Program-made: the position numbers and the translations under genes
Shown: positions 17,585-26,128 of the stretch, piece by piece
Layout of the letters: each line of letters starts with the position of its first letter
Numbering within the stretch: position 1 is the first letter of the stretch
Notes under the pieces: generated by a model
What the model was told of the DNA's origin: nothing
The model's input: only the letters and a program-made list of their open reading frames with translations
Database searches by the model: none
DNA from: CAYSCW01 sp964449165
GTDB taxonomy: Bacteria > Acidobacteriota > Aminicenantia > Aminicenantales > Aminicenantaceae
Length of the DNA: 64,000 nucleotides
Assembly (NCBI GenBank): GCA_964449165.1
Contig: CAYVAT010000002.1
Coordinates: forward strand, 62,001-126,000
Direction of reading: 5' to 3'

Positions 17585-18289
17585 TCAGTCCCTGAGTTCA
17601 TCGCTTGTCACCTGACCGTCCCGAAGGGAAATCAACCGCCTGGCCTTCCTCATTACAGTATGATCATGGGTAGAAAAGATAAAGGTCATCCCGGTTTTCT
17701 CATTCAGTTCCCGCATCATGTCCACCAGGGCTCCTCCGGTCTTAGAATCAAGGTTGGCTGTGGGCTCATCAGCCAGAATCAGGGCTGGCTGGGAGACCAT
17801 GGCCCGGGCGATAGCCACCCGCTGTTGCTGTCCTCCAGAAAGTTGAGGCGGCCGGCGTCCCTCGAATCCTTCCAATCCCACATCCTTCAAGATTTTCATC
17901 ACCCGTTCATGCCTTTCCTCCTTGGACACTCCCTGAAGGAGCATGATGTATTCGATATTCTCTTCTACTGTCAAAACAGGAATCAGGTTGTATGCTTGGA
18001 ATATGAATCCGATGTTGTCCCGGCGAAAATCAGAAAGTTCCCGGGCATTCATCTCGGAGAGAAGCTGACCTCGCAGCCACACCTTCCCCTCCGTGGCTTT
18101 ATCCAGGCCAGATATGATGTTGAGGAAAGTAGTTTTGCCTGACCCGGAGGGACCCACGATGGCGGCGAATTCTCCGGATCGGATGGCCAAATCCACTCCT
18201 CTTACAGCAGGGACAGGCACGCCTTCATCGGAATAAGTCTTGGTCAGGCCTTCTGTGACGATGATATTTCCGTTTTTGCCTTCATTCAT
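17585..18289 (-). CDS. ABC transporter ATP-binding protein, LolD/MacB type
   Basis: The 234-residue ATPase has Walker A GPSGSGKTT, the family-typical GFIFQAYNLIPVLTVEEN around the Q-loop, signature LSGGQQQRVAIARAM, Walker B LILADEPTANLDS and the switch histidine in STHD. These features place it among LolD/MacB/FtsE ATPases that drive mechanotransmission rather than membrane translocation. AAGGAGAG precedes the ATG. It lies ten bases after the second permease gene and should energise the two permeases encoded just upstream. Confidence 0.95.
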   Translation of the reverse strand: MNEGKNGNIIVTEGLTKTYSDEGVPVPAVRGVDLAIRSGEFAAIVGPSGSGKTTFLNIISGLDKATEGKVWLRGQLLSEMNARELSDFRRDNIGFIFQAYNLIPVLTVEENIEYIMLLQGVSKEERHERVMKILKDVGLEGFEGRRPPQLSGGQQQRVAIARAMVSQPALILADEPTANLDSKTGGALVDMMRELNEKTGMTFIFSTHDHTVMRKARRLISLRDGQVTSDELRD

Positions 18290-18299
18290 TTTTCTCTCC

Positions 18300-19529
18300 T
18301 TACATGCTTTTCCTCATGGCATCAGCCGGGATGATTCTGGCCGCATAGACAGCGGGATAGATTCCGGCAATTTCTGTAAAAACAAAAACCCAGAAAGGAT
18401 AGAAAATAAACTGTTTGAGCTTCAATACAGGATAGAGCAACTCACGGAAAGTTATCCCAGCAAACTCTATTCCCGTGTAGTTTATTCCCACCTTTGAGGT
18501 GATGTAAGTGATGAGAAAGCCCAGCATGATCCCGATTCCTATACTCAAAACAGACAAGGCTCCGGCCTCAAAGATGATCAACCGGGCAATCCCGAAAGGT
18601 CTGGTGCCTACAGCCCGCAGAACACCGAATTCAAACATGCGCTCATGCAGGGACATGAACAGGGTATTGATGATCCCCAGGGCCACCACCCCGAAGAGAA
18701 TAAGGCCAACGATATAGGTGCTGAATGAGGATATCTCCAAAGCTCCCTTCAATTGGGGAAGAATATCTGTCCATCCTTCAGCATTATTGCCGTACTGGGA
18801 GTATTTCTTCCAGAAAGGCAGGTTTTCATCCTGGCCAAATTGGGGATCCGTGAAATTGATGGCGATTTCATGAACATTATTTCCTATGCCCAGCATCTGC
18901 TGCGCCTTCTCCAGGCGAACAAAGGCCATTCCTCGATCCATCTCCCGGACGTTGAAATGATAAATCCCTGAAACCCGGAACATCTCTTGAGAAAGGTCTC
19001 CAGTCTCTGCCTGAGCAACTGTAATCACTATCCGATCATCGAGTCCAACCTCCAGGATTTCAGCCAGCTTGCTGCCTATAATGATATTCCTCCTGGTTCC
19101 TTCTTTAAAATAAGACCCCTCCTTGAGAGCCTCATCGATTTGAGAAAGATAGCGTTCAGTGGAAGGAGCCACTCCAACCAGATTTACGGCACTCATGTTG
19201 GAAGCAGAATTGATCATAGCAAAGCTCATAACACGGAGCGTGAAATGTTTGACAATGGTTTCTTGCTTTAGGTTTGACACAACCCAGTCCAGCCTGTTTA
19301 TGGTTTTTTCCACCTCCTGAGTTTTCCGGAATCCTTCTCTGTGAATCTGCCCTTCCCCCAGAAATGAAGAGGTTGCGGAATGAATCATATTCCTCTCCAT
19401 CCCGATGACCAAGGCATCCACAAAGATCAAAGAGGCCAGGCCGATCCCGATGGCTGTCCCCGCTATGAAGGAGCGTCTCTTGTTACGAAAAATGTTTCGC
19501 CAAGCCAGCTTGATGAACGTCCAGATCAC
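18300..19529 (-). CDS. LolC/LolE-type ABC permease (second of pair)
   Basis: The 409-residue FtsX-family permease has one N-terminal membrane span (about 20-40), a 230-residue periplasmic domain, and three C-terminal spans around an FGVLRAVGTRPFGI segment; it ends with YPAVYAARIIPADAM. Translation starts at GTG with AGAGGA upstream. With the similar but distinct permease in the preceding gene it would form a LolCE-like heterodimer. It lies ten bases from its neighbours on both sides, so it is certainly co-transcribed. Confidence 0.93.
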   Translation of the reverse strand: MIWTFIKLAWRNIFRNKRRSFIAGTAIGIGLASLIFVDALVIGMERNMIHSATSSFLGEGQIHREGFRKTQEVEKTINRLDWVVSNLKQETIVKHFTLRVMSFAMINSASNMSAVNLVGVAPSTERYLSQIDEALKEGSYFKEGTRRNIIIGSKLAEILEVGLDDRIVITVAQAETGDLSQEMFRVSGIYHFNVREMDRGMAFVRLEKAQQMLGIGNNVHEIAINFTDPQFGQDENLPFWKKYSQYGNNAEGWTDILPQLKGALEISSFSTYIVGLILFGVVALGIINTLFMSLHERMFEFGVLRAVGTRPFGIARLIIFEAGALSVLSIGIGIMLGFLITYITSKVGINYTGIEFAGITFRELLYPVLKLKQFIFYPFWVFVFTEIAGIYPAVYAARIIPADAMRKSM

Positions 19530-19538
19530 TTCTTTCCT

Positions 19539-20753
19539 CTAATGAATTCTCATAGCCTTCGCCGGATCGATCCGAGCCGCCCTTAAAGCAGGAAAAACAC
19601 TTATTATGGACGCTGCCAGCAGAACAGTTAGGGCAGGAATAAACAGGCTGTGAGCATTCACCTGCGAATAAAATTTATTAAACTCTATCCCTCCATAGGT
19701 AAAGGAGGTATGCATAGACACGCCATGGATGGAGAGCAGGTAATTGATCAGGATGCTGAGTCCTGCTCCCACCACAATGCTGGCCACTGCTATGATATTG
19801 ACCTCAACCAGCACCTGCCAAAAAATTTGCCGGGGCTTTGTCCCCAAGGCCTTCAGAACGCCGTACTCTCTGGTACGCTCCAGCACTGACATCAAAACCG
19901 TATTAAGGACTCCAACGGCTACGATGAGAATTATCACAAAAAGCATAACCCACATTCCCTGCAGATCAGCTTTCATGGCCTGATAAAAGGATTTGGCAAA
20001 TTCTTGCCAGGGATCCACGGTCAAATGGGAAGCGGTCAATTCTTGCCTTATCCTTTTGGTTAGGGCCTCCACTCGATGAAGACTCCGGACCACAATAGCG
20101 ATCTCGTGAATCCTATCCCCCAGCACGAAAAGCTGTTGGGCATCACCCAGAGTAAGGTAAAAAGCCATCCGATCGCTCACCTCATCTCCACTCTCCAGGA
20201 TACCGACAACCCGGTAAAGATCGTTGGCGATGGAACCATCAGCAGCCTGAGAAACGATGACTGCTTCATCTCCCAATTGAGCATGAAGAACCTCAGCAAG
20301 CCCTTTCCCCAGAATCGCCTCTGAAGAGGAATGCAAAGAGAAAGGATTTCCTTTGATGATCTTCCTGTTAAAGCGGGTGGTTTTCTGCTCCAGGACAGGG
20401 TCGATTCCTATGACCTGGACGGCTGCGCTCTTGTCTTTGACTGATGCCAGACCGGAAGAGAACAACCGAGGAGCCCAGGCCTCGACTCCTTTCAGGTTTT
20501 GTATTTTTTTTCCAATCTGATGGTAGTCATCGATAGTCTTGTAAAGGGAAGGCTTATCCAGATAGCCCTCTCTGTGGATCTGGATGTGTCCCAAGCGGTT
20601 CCGGGTAAACATGTTGATCACATAAGCATAGGTTCCTTCTCCCCAGCCGATGGAGATGGAGGCAAGGACAAAGCCTCCGAACATGGTGAGTGCGGTTAAT
20701 GTGGTTCTTCGTCTCTGACGAAGCGCATTGCGGAAAGCAATTTTCAAAGTCAT
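19539..20753 (-). CDS. LolC/LolE-type ABC permease (first of pair)
   Basis: The 404-residue permease has the same four-span FtsX layout: an N-terminal span with FGGFVLASISIGWGEG, a periplasmic domain from about 45 to 270, and three C-terminal spans including REYGVLKALGTKPRQI and the closing ALRAARIDPAKAM. It is a paralogue of the following permease; both share a conserved HIQIHREGY/GQIHREGF motif near residue 55-65. It follows the LolA-like gene after 55 bases. A LolCDE-like complex, with the ATPase two genes on, is the simplest reading. Confidence 0.93.
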   Translation of the reverse strand: MTLKIAFRNALRQRRRTTLTALTMFGGFVLASISIGWGEGTYAYVINMFTRNRLGHIQIHREGYLDKPSLYKTIDDYHQIGKKIQNLKGVEAWAPRLFSSGLASVKDKSAAVQVIGIDPVLEQKTTRFNRKIIKGNPFSLHSSSEAILGKGLAEVLHAQLGDEAVIVSQAADGSIANDLYRVVGILESGDEVSDRMAFYLTLGDAQQLFVLGDRIHEIAIVVRSLHRVEALTKRIRQELTASHLTVDPWQEFAKSFYQAMKADLQGMWVMLFVIILIVAVGVLNTVLMSVLERTREYGVLKALGTKPRQIFWQVLVEVNIIAVASIVVGAGLSILINYLLSIHGVSMHTSFTYGGIEFNKFYSQVNAHSLFIPALTVLLAASIISVFPALRAARIDPAKAMRIH

Positions 20754-20808
20754 CGATCTATTCTTATGGATGAGAGGAGCGGAAAGTTATTCGGGAGCTC
20801 TTCCTCCA

Positions 20809-21600
20809 TCAGGAACCCTCTTCTCTTATTCTTCTGGATCTGAGGTTTCTCAAACTGAAGATATCCGGAGGCAGCTCCACATTGAAATCTATGTCCAAAT
20901 ACCGGATGACTGTCCTTTGTCCTTCCTTTGTCTGGGGAACCAGCTCCATCAGCGACGGAATCTTTCTTTCTCCGAATGACTTGATGTCCTTAAAATACAT
21001 CGTCCGCATCAAATTGCCTTTCTCATTGTAATATCTCTCCCAGACAGGGATGTAATCTTCGTTTCTGACTGCGACGATGACCTTCCCCCAGACTATGGGC
21101 AATCCCTCCTTGGGAATAAACTCGATGTAGAGAAGTCCCTCCTCGGCATCATCGGGAATGATAAGCTGATAGGAGTAATCATCCAGAAAGGTAAACTCTC
21201 TCACCAGATCATCGTTTGTAAAGTCAGAGCCCATCCAGGAACCCATCATCATCGAAGGGGGGATCTTCATCACTTTGTTGGTCTTAGGAAGGTAATTCCA
21301 CATCTCATTCCCCACTCTCAAAGTAGCCACTCCTCTCTCCTTAGCTGGGGAAAGAATACGGATAAAGGTCTTCTCCATCTCTTCTGTCCAGGCTTTCATC
21401 TTCAGCGTCCGTTCCCAGTGAGGAGTCACAATCTGCATCTCTAGCTCAGAATAGGAGGAGCGGCTCCGATAAAGCTCATCGATCTCCTTTACAATTTTTT
21501 CAATGTCCTGCTGGGAGGAACCCTTCTCAGCCCAGAGTGAAAAAGAAAAGAGGTATACTACCCCGAGAATTAAAAGCATGGCCTTGTTTCGGATCATCAT
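20809..21600 (-). CDS. Periplasmic LolA-like outer-membrane lipoprotein-sorting protein (COG2834 type)
   Basis: A signal peptide (to about residue 24, SLWAEKG) precedes a LolA/LolB-like fold of about 235 residues. The SMMMGSWMGSDFTNDDL segment is characteristic of the COG2834 group found beside FtsX-type transporters. Such proteins are expected to carry a lipid or lipoprotein across the periplasm. It is the first gene of the five-gene module, just upstream of two LolCE-like permeases. The promoter sits so close that the ATG at 21600 (or 21597) would be at the very start of the transcript. Confidence 0.88.
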   Translation of the reverse strand: MMIRNKAMLLILGVVYLFSFSLWAEKGSSQQDIEKIVKEIDELYRSRSSYSELEMQIVTPHWERTLKMKAWTEEMEKTFIRILSPAKERGVATLRVGNEMWNYLPKTNKVMKIPPSMMMGSWMGSDFTNDDLVREFTFLDDYSYQLIIPDDAEEGLLYIEFIPKEGLPIVWGKVIVAVRNEDYIPVWERYYNEKGNLMRTMYFKDIKSFGERKIPSLMELVPQTKEGQRTVIRYLDIDFNVELPPDIFSLRNLRSRRIREEGS

Positions 21601-21609
21601 TTCCTGAAG

Positions 21610-21638
21610 ATTATTCCAGATAGAGGTCTGCTTGTCAA
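21610..21638 (-). promoter_or_regulatory. Sigma-70-type promoter of the Lol-like module
   Basis: TTGACA (21638-21633) and AATAAT (21615-21610) on the minus strand are exactly 17 bases apart. The predicted start near 21603 leaves almost no leader before the ATG at 21600. Confidence 0.65.
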
Positions 21639-21730
21639 AATGAAATATTTATCGGCATATTGGAGAGTTTAAGCCTTCACTCTTCAAGGAAAAGAATGGC
21701 CTCTTTCTAATTAGAAAAAGAAACCACCAT

Positions 21731-23473
21731 TTATCCTCTCCTTAGCTCCTTTTCAATCTTAGCCCAGGTATCACGAAGGGAAACCGTCCGGTTGAAGACA
21801 AGCCTGTCCACAGAAGAATCCAGATCCACACAGAAATAACCCAATCTTAGGAATTGAAATCGGTTCTCTGGTTTGGCACTTCCAAGACTAGGTTCAACCT
21901 GACATCCTGTCAGAACCTCCAGAGATTTGGGATTCAGAAGGCTCTTGAAATCCCCCTCATTTTCCCCGGCAGGATCCTCCTTCAAAAACAGCCGTTCATA
22001 GAGACGAACTTCTGCCTTGATAGAGTGAGGGGCTGAGACCCAGTGCAATGTCCCCCTCACCATGCGGCCGTCCCTGGACCATCCCCCCCTTGTCTGTGGA
22101 TCATAAGTACAGTGAAGCTCAGCCACCTCTCCTGTCCGCTCATCCCTGACCACCTTCTCACATTTTATGTAGTAGGCGTGCTTAAGCCGCACCTCACGGC
22201 CTGGAGACAAACGGAACCACTTCCTGGGGGGATCCTGTCGAAAATCGTCTCGTTCAATATAGAGCTCGCGGGAAAAAGGAATTTTCCGTGTCCCCTTGCT
22301 CGTGTCTTCTGGATTATTCTCGGCATCCAGCATCTCCACCTTGCCTTGCGGGTAACTGTCGATGATTACCCGCAGCGGCTTCAAAACCGCCATTACCCGC
22401 TGGGCCCTCCTGTTCAGATCTTCACGAAGACAGTGCTCGAGCAGAGCGATATCCACCATGCTCTCTCTCTTGGCTACCCCGATGCGGTCACAAAAATTTC
22501 TGATGGATTCGGGGGTGTAACCCCGTCTCCGCAACCCTGATACGGTGGGCATTCTAGGATCATCCCAACCCTTGACATGATTCTCCTTAACCAGCTCCAG
22601 GAGCTTCCGTTTGCTCATCACAGTGTAGCTGAGATTAAGGCGGGCAAACTCGATCTGCTGGGGATGATGAATGCCCAGCTGATCCAGAAACCAGTCATAA
22701 AGGGGCCGGTGGTCTTCGAACTCCAAGGTACAGATGGAGTGAGTAATTCCTTCGATAGAGTCAGATTGACCATGAGTCCAATCATAGGTTGGATAAATAC
22801 ACCACTTGTCTCTTGTTCGATGATGAGAGGCCCTCAGAATTCGGTACATCACAGGATCTCGCATGTTCAAATTTGGAGAAGACATGTCGATCTTGGCCCG
22901 CAGGGTACGAGATCCGTCGGGGAACTCACCAGCGCGCATACGGCGAAACAGATCCAGGCTTTCTTCAGTTGACCGATTCCGATAAGGGCTGTCCTTACCG
23001 GGCTCGGTCAATGTCCCTCTGTATTGGCGAATCTCATCTGAGCTCAAATCACAGACATAAGCCATCCCTTTCTTGATCAACTGCTCAGCGTAATCATACA
23101 GCTTATCAAAATAGTCAGAAGCATAAAACAGCCGGTCTTCCCAGTTAAATCCAAGCCAGCGAACATCTTCCATGATTGACTGCACATACTCTTTTTCTTC
23201 CTTGATAGGGTTGGTGTCATCAAAGCGCAGGTTGCAAAGACCTTTGTATTCGGCTGCAAGACCGAAATTGAGGCAGATGGATTTGGCGTGACCGATATGA
23301 AGATAACCATTGGGTTCAGGAGGGAATCTTGTATGGACTCGACCTTCATATTTGTCTGTCCTCAGGTCCTGCTCGATGATAGTTCGGATGAAATCCAAGA
23401 AAGGAACTGATCCCTCATTGGCTCCTTTCCTAATTTCTTGTCTTTTTTTGCTGGCCCGTATGTCATCCTTCAT
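21731..23473 (-). CDS. glnS: Glutaminyl-tRNA synthetase
   Basis: The 580-residue class I synthetase shows RFPPEPNGYLHIGHAKSIC (HIGH motif), the CYPTYDWTHGQSDS-like active-site segment (here YPTYDWTHGQSDSIEG) and VMSKRK (KMSKS motif), followed by the two beta-barrel anticodon domains. The length is slightly above that of E. coli GlnRS. A true GlnRS means glutamine is attached directly to tRNA-Gln rather than by amidation. The gene follows gltX by 20 bases, and a tRNA-Gln(UUG) lies elsewhere in the window. Confidence 0.97.
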   Translation of the reverse strand: MKDDIRASKKRQEIRKGANEGSVPFLDFIRTIIEQDLRTDKYEGRVHTRFPPEPNGYLHIGHAKSICLNFGLAAEYKGLCNLRFDDTNPIKEEKEYVQSIMEDVRWLGFNWEDRLFYASDYFDKLYDYAEQLIKKGMAYVCDLSSDEIRQYRGTLTEPGKDSPYRNRSTEESLDLFRRMRAGEFPDGSRTLRAKIDMSSPNLNMRDPVMYRILRASHHRTRDKWCIYPTYDWTHGQSDSIEGITHSICTLEFEDHRPLYDWFLDQLGIHHPQQIEFARLNLSYTVMSKRKLLELVKENHVKGWDDPRMPTVSGLRRRGYTPESIRNFCDRIGVAKRESMVDIALLEHCLREDLNRRAQRVMAVLKPLRVIIDSYPQGKVEMLDAENNPEDTSKGTRKIPFSRELYIERDDFRQDPPRKWFRLSPGREVRLKHAYYIKCEKVVRDERTGEVAELHCTYDPQTRGGWSRDGRMVRGTLHWVSAPHSIKAEVRLYERLFLKEDPAGENEGDFKSLLNPKSLEVLTGCQVEPSLGSAKPENRFQFLRLGYFCVDLDSSVDRLVFNRTVSLRDTWAKIEKELRRG

Positions 23474-23492
23474 GTCTCTCCTCCACAGACTC

Positions 23493-24995
23493 CTATGTTC
23501 CGCCCGATTTCATAAAATCCAGAACTTCTGAGACTCGCTGGGAACAATTTTTTATGGGTTGAGGAAACTCAAGCGTGGATCCCCTTTCTACCAGATGGAT
23601 AAAGCTGTCCAGTTTCAGCCCTGATAGCCGGGCTGTCAGAGCAACCCGCAGAGGATGATAAAGGCTCTTGCCTTTGCAGCCTGTCTTGTGCTTTAAATCT
23701 TGAGTTAAGACAGTAAATTGATCATAATCGAAGCTGGAAAGCTTTGAGAGCTTCTCTGCTAAAAGAGGAATAATCCTGGAAGCACATTCTGTTTTAAGCT
23801 CCTCTTTACATTCATCGTCCATTCTGTTGGGAGAAAAATGGAAAAGGATTTCCATTTCTTGGGGAAGATCTGAAAATCTGTCCACCCGTTCTGCCAGGAT
23901 TTCCACTGCCTCCTCCAGCCACTTCCAGTGAGCCCCCGTCATTTGATCCGGCACAAGCCCTGCCTTTTTCAAATGAGGATAAGCCAGCTTTGCTTTATCT
24001 GTCGTTTTAAGTCTTCGGATATGTTGGCGATTGATCCAGAAGAGTTTTTCGTAGTCGAATATGGCAGAGGAGCGACTGACTTTGGAAAGATCGAAAAGCT
24101 CGATCAACTCCTCTCTTGTCAAGACTTCCTTGCCGTCAGGAGGAGCCCAGCCAAGGAGGGACAGATAGTTGAAGAGCGCCTGAGACAGTATGCCTTGCTT
24201 TTCAAACTGATCGACAGCAGTGGCTCCATGGCGTTTACTCAAACGGGTGTTGTCCCTGCCCATAACCATGGAAAGATGGGCAAAATGAGGCAAGCTGAGA
24301 CCGAGAGCCTGGCAGATGAGAATCTGGCGGGGAGTGTTGGAGATGTGGTCTTCCCCTCTTATCACATGGGTAATCTGCATCAGCACATCATCGATAACCA
24401 CGGCGTAGTTGTAGGCGGGGCGTCCGTTGGAGCGAACAAGAATCGGATCCCCGATCAACTCCAGATCAAAAGAGAGGGTTCCCCTAACCAAGTCATGGTA
24501 GCGGATAGTCCCTTTATCAGGAGTCCGAAGTCGGACCGTTGCCCTCTCCCCATTCTCGATTCTTTTTTTTGCTTCCTGGAGAGGGATGCTGCGACACCGC
24601 CCACTATAAACCGGCATTTTTCCAGCCGCTATAGCCTTTCTTCTTTGTTGTTCCAACTCCTGAGGGGAACAGAAACAGTAAAACGCTTTTTGCCCTTGGA
24701 GTAATTTCTGTGTGAAGTCCTGATAGATGCCGAGGCGGAGCGACTGTCGGTAGGGGCCGAATTTACCCCCCACATCAGGCCCTTCCTGCCAGTCTAATCC
24801 CAGCCAGCGGAGATCATGCTTCAGGCATTCCTCATACTCTTTGGTCGATCGCTCAACATCTGTATCTTCCACTCTGAGGATAAAGACTCCCCTCTTCTGG
24901 CGGGCAAAAAGCCAATTGAAGAGAGCTGTACGGGCATTTCCCACGTGGAGGAATCCGGTCGGACTTGGCGCAAAGCGAACCCTAACTCTCTTCAT
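23493..24995 (-). CDS. gltX: Glutamyl-tRNA synthetase
   Basis: The 500-residue class I synthetase has VRFAPSPTGFLHVGNARTAL (HIGH-equivalent HVGN), LRVEDTDVERS, a cysteine cluster FYCFCSPQEL..YSGRC consistent with zinc, and RLSKRHG as the KMSKS motif. A helical anticodon-binding domain occupies the C-terminal third. No Shine-Dalgarno sequence precedes the ATG, and a promoter is placed only nine bases upstream, which suggests a leaderless message. It forms a tandem with glnS; the two are related by ancient duplication but clearly distinct in sequence. Confidence 0.97.
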   Translation of the reverse strand: MKRVRVRFAPSPTGFLHVGNARTALFNWLFARQKRGVFILRVEDTDVERSTKEYEECLKHDLRWLGLDWQEGPDVGGKFGPYRQSLRLGIYQDFTQKLLQGQKAFYCFCSPQELEQQRRKAIAAGKMPVYSGRCRSIPLQEAKKRIENGERATVRLRTPDKGTIRYHDLVRGTLSFDLELIGDPILVRSNGRPAYNYAVVIDDVLMQITHVIRGEDHISNTPRQILICQALGLSLPHFAHLSMVMGRDNTRLSKRHGATAVDQFEKQGILSQALFNYLSLLGWAPPDGKEVLTREELIELFDLSKVSRSSAIFDYEKLFWINRQHIRRLKTTDKAKLAYPHLKKAGLVPDQMTGAHWKWLEEAVEILAERVDRFSDLPQEMEILFHFSPNRMDDECKEELKTECASRIIPLLAEKLSKLSSFDYDQFTVLTQDLKHKTGCKGKSLYHPLRVALTARLSGLKLDSFIHLVERGSTLEFPQPIKNCSQRVSEVLDFMKSGGT

Positions 24996-25003
24996 CAGGA
25001 ATC

Positions 25004-25032
25004 ATATTAATACCCAAAAAGAACGCAGTCAA
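25004..25032 (-). promoter_or_regulatory. Sigma-70-type promoter of gltX-glnS
   Basis: TTGACT (25032-25027) and TAATAT (25009-25004) on the minus strand are spaced by 17 bases. The expected transcription start (about 24998-24997) is two or three bases before the gltX ATG. Confidence 0.58.
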
Positions 25033-25067
25033 GCCGCTCTCCATCAAACATTTGTTCATCGTGAGGC

Positions 25068-25088
25068 CTTGTTTGTCCGTTAAACAAG
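25068..25088. repeat. Inverted repeat in the gltX / small-protein divergent region
   Basis: CTTGTTT at 25068-25074 is perfectly mirrored by AAACAAG at 25082-25088 around a seven-base centre. It lies between two diverging transcription units and is not followed by a T-run in either direction, so an operator is more likely than a terminator. Confidence 0.45.
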
Positions 25089-25189
25089 AAAAAATCAAAT
25101 TAGGAAAGTTAGGAAGGTCTGACCCCGACGCAACCTTTTTCTGGCTTATTACGTATATATAAATGACAGAGATGAGAAAGGAGACTAAG

Positions 25190-25375
25190 ATGAAATTCAA
25201 AACAAAAGTTGCCATTCTTCTTACTGCCGTTCTGCTGACCTTCCTGGGTTTCAATCTGATCGCATCTTCTGGCGCGGTTGAACTCGTCAAGGTCGGAAAA
25301 CAAGCTGGCTATGAAATCATCTCCAACTATCTGGCCAAAGCAGATACGGCCTCTCATTATTCCTTGAAAGGATAA
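25190..25375 (+). CDS. Small membrane-anchored or secreted protein, 61 residues
   Basis: The chosen ATG at 25190 is preceded by AAGGAG at ideal distance; an in-frame ATG at 25163 has none. The peptide begins MKFKTKVAILLTAVLL with a hydrophobic segment at about 7-25, then a 36-residue polar tail (AGYEIISNYLAKADTASHY). This may be an uncleaved anchor or a signal peptide releasing a short secreted peptide. It is an isolated plus-strand gene inside a long minus-strand stretch and is followed, after six bases, by a second short frame and then a strong terminator. I recognise no family. Confidence 0.65.
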   Translation: MKFKTKVAILLTAVLLTFLGFNLIASSGAVELVKVGKQAGYEIISNYLAKADTASHYSLKG

Positions 25376-25381
25376 GATCCA

Positions 25382-25510
25382 GTGAAAAAGGGAATGATGA
25401 GTATCATCACCAAAATTTGGGAGTGGTTGTTCATTGATTTTGAGAGCTGCGAGCTCTCCATTTCCAGAGGCAGATTAAGCCTTTCCAGACAACCGATTCC
25501 CCTCCACTAA
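25382..25510 (+). CDS. Very small protein, 42 residues, second cistron
   Basis: A GTG at 25382, nine bases after AAGGA (which overlaps the stop region of the previous gene), opens a 42-codon frame. The product starts MKKGMMSIITKIWEWLFIDF, an amphipathic or membrane-seeking helix with two tryptophans, and continues with a basic serine-rich tail (SRGRLSLSRQPIPLH). The stop codon is two bases before the terminator stem, the layout expected of a genuine last cistron. The frame is short, so chance cannot be ruled out, but the three signals agree. Confidence 0.5.
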   Translation: MKKGMMSIITKIWEWLFIDFESCELSISRGRLSLSRQPIPLH

Positions 25511-25512
25511 GA

Positions 25513-25556
25513 GGCTGCAGTTTTTCTCTTGGAGAAGAAACTGCAGCCTTTTTTTT
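25513..25556 (+). terminator. Strong intrinsic terminator of the small-protein unit
   Basis: GGCTGCAG (25513-25520) pairs with CTGCAGCC (25541-25548), extended by T/A pairs inside the stem, and is followed by eight T residues. It reads on the plus strand. Confidence 0.9.
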
Positions 25557-25645
25557 ATCCTTTCCTTACTTCCTTAACCCACCAATCGAATAGAAATTTC
25601 CCTTCTTAGAGATATCTCTTTGGAAACTTGCTCGCCGTTGACTGG

Positions 25646-26128
25646 CTATTCTTCCTTCTTGATCAAGACCTGTGCCCACGAAGCGATGGCTTCACTCCGC
25701 CCGATCAAGCCTATCCCTTCATTCGTCTTGGCTTTGATTCCCAAGTCTTCTTTTTGAACACCAAGAAGAGGACACAAGACACGTTTCATGCGTGAAATAT
25801 GAGGACCCAGCTTTGGCTCTTCGGCGATGATTATTGAATCGATGTTTAAGATTTTGAACCCTTTCTCCCTGAGTATGTTCACCACTTCTTTAAGCAGCTT
25901 TGTACTCTGTATACCTTTGTATTTAGGGTCTGAATCGGGAAACATCTGCCCGATGTCTTTCTCTCCCATGGCTCCCAAGAGCCCGTCGATGATAGCATGA
26001 ATCAAGCAATCCCCATCGGAATGTCCAATCAGTCCCTGTGCAAATGGAATCTCTATCCCTCCCAAAATGAGCTTTCTTCTCTTTCTGAGCCGATGTATAT
26101 CAAAGCCAAGCCCTGCTTTAATCAGCAA
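25646..26128 (-). CDS. ispF: 2-C-methyl-D-erythritol 2,4-cyclodiphosphate synthase
   Basis: The 160-residue enzyme closes the cyclodiphosphate ring in the MEP isoprenoid pathway. It shows the metal-binding GFDIHRL and HSDGDCLIHAIIDGLLGA segments and the C-terminal KTNEGIGLIGRSEAI; length is normal. It overlaps ispD by 11 bases, as in many bacteria where the two are adjacent or fused. It is the last gene of the long unit starting near 39.2 kb; I see no clear intrinsic terminator after it. Confidence 0.97.
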   Translation of the reverse strand: MLIKAGLGFDIHRLRKRRKLILGGIEIPFAQGLIGHSDGDCLIHAIIDGLLGAMGEKDIGQMFPDSDPKYKGIQSTKLLKEVVNILREKGFKILNIDSIIIAEEPKLGPHISRMKRVLCPLLGVQKEDLGIKAKTNEGIGLIGRSEAIASWAQVLIKKEE

